This document shows positions 58,246 to 64,000 of a stretch of 64,000 nucleotides of DNA, piece after piece. A program made the position numbers and the translations under genes. The notes beneath the pieces are model-generated. The model had not been told where the DNA came from. It saw nothing but the letters and a program-made list of their open reading frames with translations, and ran no database searches. The DNA is from Saksenaea vasiformis B4078 (Eukaryota; Mucoromycota; Mucoromycetes; Mucorales; Saksenaeaceae). The stretch is taken from assembly GCA_000697055.1 (NCBI GenBank), contig JNDT01002298.1:1-64000 (forward strand), read 5' to 3'. Each line of letters starts with the position of its first letter. Positions within the stretch are counted from its first letter, which is position 1.

Positions 58246-59282
58246 ATCGGAGCTTTTTCTTTTTTTTTCTTCCTCCCTTACTCTCAGTTTATTCTTTTTT
58301 CAATGGATCAGATAAGGAATCTGTTGGTTGCATCGTCGATGGCTGGCAGTAGTCGAATTGGAATACGTTCCTTTTTGGCGGCCTAAGTGAATGTAGCCAC
58401 GTCGTGCAGCGTCGTCGAGGTTGCATTGATAATCCACTAGTAGCGATGCGCCTCAGTAGGTATTTGCAAGGCGTCAAGAACGACACTGCATTTCAATGAC
58501 TATTGATGATCAGAGCCCAATGTCTCCTAGTGTATCTTATACTTGCTGGTGGAAAATCATCAGGCAAATTGAAAACAAGTCTACAAAATAAACACGACTT
58601 GTGAGCATCCATCCATCGACTCAGGGCTGCGCAACTGGCGTGTGAGCAAAAAACCCATCCATGCAAGAAGGTCACATGCATGATGCCCTTCCATCAGAAA
58701 TAGGTCTCTTCACCCTGAAAAGAAAGATATTTAGACAATGCCAGATTCTTCGCTTTTTATGCGGCTGCTGTACCAAACCTTGGTTGCCAACCCTCACCTA
58801 TCCAGCGCAAAAAAAGAGATTTCTGTCATCCAGCAGACACAGTTTTTGATTTGGATTGGGGTTTAGGGGCTGACGTTGATGCGTTGATGCCAAGGTTGTA
58901 GCTGGCTCCATGGCAACGTCGCTATCATCCTCCTTTTAAAGATCCTGATAGCTGCTCAAATTTAAGAGGTCTTCTAAGACCCCTGTTTCGTTTTCGTCCA
59001 TTTCCACATCGATAGCATAATGCCCTTCTTCATCATACACGTTCCCATGGCCATCCTCGTAAAGAAAACGACTTTTCTTTTCTCACTCTGTGGCTTCATT
59101 TTCTCTGCTGAGCCGAACTATTTTCCCTCCACGGGCGCCTTAAACTCTCTCGACAGGTGCCTTGTTTATTTTGGAGACGGTGACACAAATCCCCTCATTG
59201 AGCGACTTGGGTTTTTTTGGGGTGCACCTTTCAATATGCAACTGGCTGTAAATCAGAAGGGATTTAGTCATAGTCAATAAAG
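58246..59282. other. Intergenic, no gene seen
   Basis: Short frames only. Lies between the MITE-like element and the subterminal repeats of the DD34E transposon. Confidence 0.5.
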
Positions 59283-60892
59283 AGCCGCTGCAGCTCATTT
59301 TGGAGCCACTGCAGCTCACTTCGACCAATCACAGAATTCTGGTCTTTTTTTTTTTTGTTGTTGTTGTTTGCTTACCATTGCATTATTGACTTTTGATAAA
59401 GTCGTTATGGCCATTACATAGGTTCTTTGTTTCGGCACTTATCCCAGCACTTGTAAGAATGTGAAACGAAACCTTTGAAGTGATTTTTCTCCACACTTTG
59501 GCAGGCTTCTGTGATTCTCTTTGATAAAGTGTCTTCCTGCAAAAACCTATGGCGCTTTACCTTACTTTTCGCCACTGCCCAGAACTGTTCTATTGGGTTA
59601 AGCTCAGGAGAGTAAGTAGGAAGATACGCACATTTATATCCTCGATATACAATATATTTCTTTATGTTCTTATGCTTATGAATGTGTGCATTATCCATCA
59701 CTATATAATGACCTTTCATATGTGGATATTTGTTCATTTCGTCAAGAGTCGTTTTTAGGAAGCCAATGTAGTGACCTGTTACGGTTCCTGAGCTTATATA
59801 TCCATCAGCTTTTCTCTTCTTAGCTGGTCTTGGTTTTTTTACGCCGACTGCGATCAAACCTGAAGCAGAGATAGCACCCAGTATAGATGTTGTGTTTGCT
59901 CTCGTTGTAGGTCGAGTAACAATAGCACGAGTACCTTTTGTAGACCAAGCTCTCGAACACTTCATGCTGATATCAAAAGCAGACTCGTCAAGAAACACGC
60001 AATTCGCTAGGAAGTTCATGTCTGTCTTTTCCCATTGACAAACCCAATTGTATCGTCCCTTAATCTTTGCTGGACTATTTCTTTCAATAGAATGGAAATC
60101 GGCTTTTTTCAACGGAAGGTTGCATTCACGTCTCATAAAATTATAAACTGTGCTGCGAGAAACTTTAAGATCATGAAACCGTTTCAATAAATATTCGGTC
60201 ACTTCAACAACAGCGGCAGAGGGATTAGCATCAATGAAATTGACAATAGATCTTTTATGCTCATCTGTAAGAATACACTTACGACCCACTCTGTTACAAC
60301 TGTCAAAAATGTTGTCAGGGCACTTATTGTACTGCTTAACCCATCTCTGTGCTGTTCGAATGTGAATGCCCAACTGTTTTGCTGCAGCTGATGCACTCAG
60401 ACACTTTTCAATCTTCAGATCGAAAAATCTGGCCTTATCCAGGACTGTATAACGCACGTAGTCCCGTTTTGGTGTTCGCCTCCTTCATATGGACATCTTC
60501 ATCTTTTGACTTCTCTACCAACATTGGACAAGTCGAAGAAGACTCATCAGAAACTGCATTTTCCAAGTAATCAGTATGAGTGGCAATGGTTTCAACAATA
60601 AACTCATTCTGATCAACAATGTACTCCATCGGTTCAGGACCACCATTCTCATCAACGACATTTCCATGTCCATCTTCATATAAAAATAACGTACTCATAA
60701 AAAGGTGTCCCCAATTAATATTTTTCGAGTGCCAAGGCAAACGCTCAGCAAGCGACGTGGTTTCTAAAAAATATGACTTCCATTTCTGAAAAAAAGAAAC
60801 TGATTTTGATTGGCCAGCGACTTCAATTTTGATTTGACCTGTGACATCATTTTTCATTGGCAAGCGACCTTAATTTTGATTGGCTGCGACTT
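59283..60892 (-). mobile_element. Decayed IS630/Tc1-superfamily (DD34E) transposon, approximate ends
   Basis: The bounds are drawn from subterminal repeats flanking the transposase. The left side has two copies of AGCC[GA]CTGCAGCTCA[TC]TT at 59283-59301 and 59304-59322. The right side has three copies of ATTGGC-x-GCGAC[TC]T at 60808-60892, two of them followed by [CT][TA]AATTTTGATT. Exact terminal inverted repeats and target duplication are not clear, so the ends may be off by tens of bases. Confidence 0.6.
59414..60698 (-). pseudogene. DDE transposase (DD34E), one frameshift
   Basis: The likely start is ATG 60698 (MSTLFLYEDGHG). The first 75-80 codons run in one frame to near 60470; the rest continues in another frame (59414-60457) and reads KRDYVRYTVLDKARFF across the break. 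A helix-turn-helix (SASAAAKQLGIHIRTAQRWV) is followed by the DDE_3 core: Asp in VFLDESAFD, Asp in IVMDNAHIH, and Glu in ELNPIEQFW, with 34 residues between the last two. The 347-codon core is otherwise intact, so the insertion is not very old. The single frameshift probably disables it, unless there is a sequence error or a short intron I missed. Confidence 0.85.
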
Positions 60893-62147
60893 TGCTTCTT
60901 GGAAGCACTGTATGTACCTCCAGTGCCGCAAATAGCATTGGAATCAAAAAGGGGGTCGATAAATATAGAATGACGAGTGATACACCAGTTAATCATCCGG
61001 ATGTACCTGCATTTTCTCTTCATAACGATGTATATACTCGCCAACAAATTACCTGTTTATATACCGTATCCAGCTATTTTCCTTTCTTGAAAAAGGGAGA
61101 GAGAAATCAAAGCGCAAGGTTGGCCCTTTTCTTGTTGGTGCACATCAGCCACGTTTGTTCGTACGAAGCTTGTTTCTTTAGGGCACGTGCGCAGACGGTG
61201 AACAGTGCCAAGTCCTTCTTTCTTTGCATAGGGGTTGAAATAAAATAAAATAAAATAAAAATCTGAGAACAAGTATCGAAAACACTTTTTCGGCATTGTC
61301 GCATCTCCTTCTTGGCCACTTCCCAATCTGCAAACTTTCGGTTAAATTCGTTTGTCCTACTGACATTTGGTCTTGGCCATGTTACTAACGCCAGCAGTAA
61401 CGTTTCAGAGGTTGCCTCGCTAGCCATGAGGAGTTATATCCTGTACTACAAATATTTCCTCACGAGGTGGAAAGCGCAATCAATCAGGGTCACCGATCGC
61501 GGTACTTCGGCGGATGCATAGACCTTTTACTCGCTTCATCATCTACAGGAAAACGACAACCCCTGATGTGCCCTTTTCATGTATAGCAAAAAGACGGGAA
61601 ATGCGCAAAACAAAATTCTCGGAACCAAGCCATTTTTTTTTACTTGTAAGTGTTGTGCAACAAACTTAGCTTGGGAGATTCTTTTTTCCGTAGCTACGTT
61701 ATTTGTTAATATGTTACTATGAATCGTCTTCTGGACCATACAAATACAAAAAAAGATCGAAAAAGAAAAAAGAATCGTCTCTGGAGCAGAAAACTGTTCT
61801 CGGAATTCTGAGGATTGTTCATTACCGTGGAAAAAAGGACGGCGTGGAAGACCCCATAAGTGAGGTTTTTCTTTTTCTCCTTTCTTTTTTGAGATTAAAG
61901 ATTAGCCCGGATCTCTGGATGAGTCATTGAGCGTCGCACTTCTTGGAAGATTTTAAGACACAGAAATATCCATGAATTTGGGGGTTGGGGATAGACAATC
62001 TACGAAACCTAGCAACGTCGCTATTTGCGCGCTTACTTTTTCCAAAATTGCCATATCAGGAAGTTATGACGTGCACGTGGGAGCGTAGAAAAAGAAAAAA
62101 CCGCGGGTGGAAATGTGGGGATATCGTCCTTATCGATTCCTGAGGCG
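60893..62147. other. Intergenic, no gene seen
   Basis: Includes an AAAAT tandem repeat near 61236-61261. Short frames only. The right end precedes the start of the Zn2Cys6 gene. Confidence 0.5.
61236..61261. repeat. AAAAT tandem repeat
   Basis: About five near-perfect 5-nt units (ATAAA/AAAAT register). Confidence 0.8.
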
Positions 62148-64000
62148 ATGCCCGATGATCTCTCGTCTAGCAAGCGGCAGCGTGTTAGCAAAGCATGGTT
62201 TGTTAATAATAACAATAGTTCTATAATTCACGATGACTAAAAAAAAAAAATGCCATTTGTTTAGCGAACAATGTCGACGTAAAAAAGTGAAATGCGACGG
62301 AGGTTCTCCAGAATGCAACAACTGCGTGACCTTAGGCATGGCTTGTACTTACAAGGAAACAACAAAAAAGGTCTGATTGAACCCATTCTAATCGTTCTTT
62401 TGTTGTTGTTGTTGCTAAATGATGCAATCGATCTTTTTTTTTTTACATAGAGAGGTCCACCCAAAGGTTATATTGAAGCAATCGAAGGACGACTTCATCG
62501 TTTAGAAGCACTGCTAGGCAGCACTATCCAAGAAGATGATCCTCGTTCACAAGCCATTCTTGCGGAACTCAATGCACCTCTGGAGACTGCCTACGGTGAA
62601 CTAGTCCGTCCTCGACCTATGCGCAGGACGGGGATCTCGGGGTTTGAGGGAGAATGTGGGCCGCTGGATTCGAATGAACCGTCAATGCTGGGTAGACGTG
62701 AAGAAGGAGCCAACCGATGTCCCCCAGGTGCGCTGGATTCAGTGGATGACAACTTGGGCAGTCTGTCTATTGATGAGAGCGGCCAACTGCGGTATTATGG
62801 CAAGTCTTCGGGGTTCTACATGTTGCGGAGCAACAAAAATTTTCCAAACGGGTCGTTCCACTTTCATACAGGTGCCAGTCGAGAAGGGCAAGAACCCGCC
62901 GTCAATCCCTTTGAAAGACCTCCAGAAGATCTGTCGAGACAGTTACTAGATATCTACTTTAAAAATTTTTATCCTTTCCTTCCTTTGTTGCACAAAAAGT
63001 CGTTTATGGCTTCGCTCAACAGCGATCGCCCTCCACCGCTGCTATTACTCAATGCGATCTACGCTGTTGCTTCCCGCTTATCGACAGATATACGTGTGAG
63101 AGCCGATCCCGAACAGCCAGACACAGCAGGTGACATTTTTTTCGAAAGAGCCCGACTGCTACTTGATTTCGAATGGGACAATTTCCGAGTGTCAACGGTG
63201 CAAGCTTTGTTATTGATGAGCAGCCATCAAAACGGAGCACTGAAAACAATACGTGGTTGGCTGTACAGTGGCATGGTAAAAGAAAAAAAGTATAACGTGG
63301 CGGATCTGTTCATCATACTGAATTTTTTTTTGTTGTTTTTGGGGGGTTCGTTTGTTTTTAGGCGTTCCGTATGTCGCAAAATCTTGGTCTACATCGAAAC
63401 TGTGAAGAGTGGGACTTGTCAGCAGTGGAAAAAGAAGAAAGAAAACGTGCTTTCTATTGTTGCTTTGTAGTAGATCGGATGACCTGCGCCATGCATGGAC
63501 GATCGCCAATGATAGATGAGCGCGATTATGATACGCCGTATCCTTCCGAACACGACGATGATGATCTTGATAGCAGTCCCAGGATCATGGAGAACTTTCA
63601 TTATCTGATCAAACTATGCGAGATCCTTGGCGAGGTGCTTCGTGATCTGTACATGGTTAAAAGTAGGAAACAACTTTCGATGATGACCTCTCCAGACAGT
63701 GTGATCTCCATCCTGGACAAAGCACTGAACAAATGGATGGCAAAGCTTCCACCAGCACTGCAATATCGTCCTCCCAATACCAGGATCGCGGAACAAGCAC
63801 CTGCACCGGCGCTTCAATTATGCCAATTACATATGCTCTTTTACACCACACTCATTTTGTTACATCGTCCGTTCATTCCTGGGCCCGAGCAGACGACACC
63901 TCTCTCTGTGTTCCCATCTTCGTCAATCTGTACCTTTGCTGCCAACAAAATCCTGGATATTGCCGGATCACTGATGGCAGAAGGACGTCTTCGGAACGTG
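62148..64000 (+). CDS. Zn2Cys6 transcription factor with Fungal_trans domain, 3' partial
   Basis: Exons 62148-62197, 62265-62370, 62451-63275 and 63362 to beyond the right edge. ATG 62148 gives MPDDLSSSKRQRVSKAC; the first Cys codon is split by intron 1. Zinc cluster: C, EQCRRKKVKCDGGSPECNNC, MAC. A linker and a short coiled coil (GYIEAIEGRLHRLEALLG) follow, then an acidic linker and the Fungal_trans (PF04082) region: YFKNFYPFLPLLHKKSF, AIYAVASRLS, FRMSQNLGLHRNCEEW and DRMTCAMHGRSPMIDERDYD, the usual Xlnr/Gal4-type middle domain. A nuclear DNA-binding regulator; its target pathway cannot be told. It breaks at the right edge in the middle of the domain. Confidence 0.92.

Overview
The window is eukaryotic and reads as an early-diverging fungus, most likely Mucoromycota and probably Mucorales. 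Reasons: dense intron-containing genes with 42-72 nt GT-AG introns; fungus-specific families (Ert1/AcuK regulator, DUF1769, two Zn2Cys6 factors, a Jen1-type transporter, DUF6729); and Fanzor, Tc1-like and DD34E transposon remnants. The species is not identified. I joined exons by hand from GT-AG (rarely GC-AG) sites, checking phase and family resemblance.

Layout. 1-442 (-): a secreted precursor with Lys-Arg-flanked tandem repeats, cut by the left edge. 443-5423: gene-poor, with one small secreted ORF at 4085-4297. 5424-10187 (+): a decayed island holding a DUF6729 gene and a Fanzor (eukaryotic TnpB-like OMEGA nuclease) gene. 10606-11888: mevalonate diphosphate decarboxylase. 12750-14078: a 1.33-kb Tc1-like transposon with TA target duplication. 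14725-18586 (-): CSC1/TMEM63 channel, divergent from a DUF1769 gene (18727-19579), which converges on a class-IV aminotransferase gene (19587-20887, -). 22304-23982: Ert1/AcuK-like regulator. 26257-28632: Rrp6. 28990-31058: Jen1-like carboxylate transporter. 32298-32863: TARG1-like macrodomain protein. 33923-36997: GCK-III kinase. 37281-38750: membrane-anchored M24 peptidase. 38965-41326 (-): ASNSD1-like protein. 42092-43831 (-): cytochrome P450, head-to-head with an unknown gene from 43921. 44750-45904 (-): unknown protein. 45905-49521: gene-poor. 49522-51709: Bir1/survivin. 52935-54947: disordered Ser/Thr-rich protein. 54948-62147: simple repeats, a MITE-like element (57986-58245) and a decayed DD34E transposon (59.3-60.9 kb). 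62148-64000: Zn2Cys6/Fungal_trans factor, cut by the right edge.

How it fits together. Most host genes are unrelated housekeeping functions: sterol precursor synthesis, RNA decay, chromosome passenger complex, polarity kinase, peptidase. A possible theme is non-fermentable carbon use, because the Ert1/AcuK-like factor lies 5 kb from a Jen1-like transporter whose promoter has paired CreA/Mig1-like sites. The most unusual content is the Kex2-type repeat precursor and the Fanzor/DUF6729 island.
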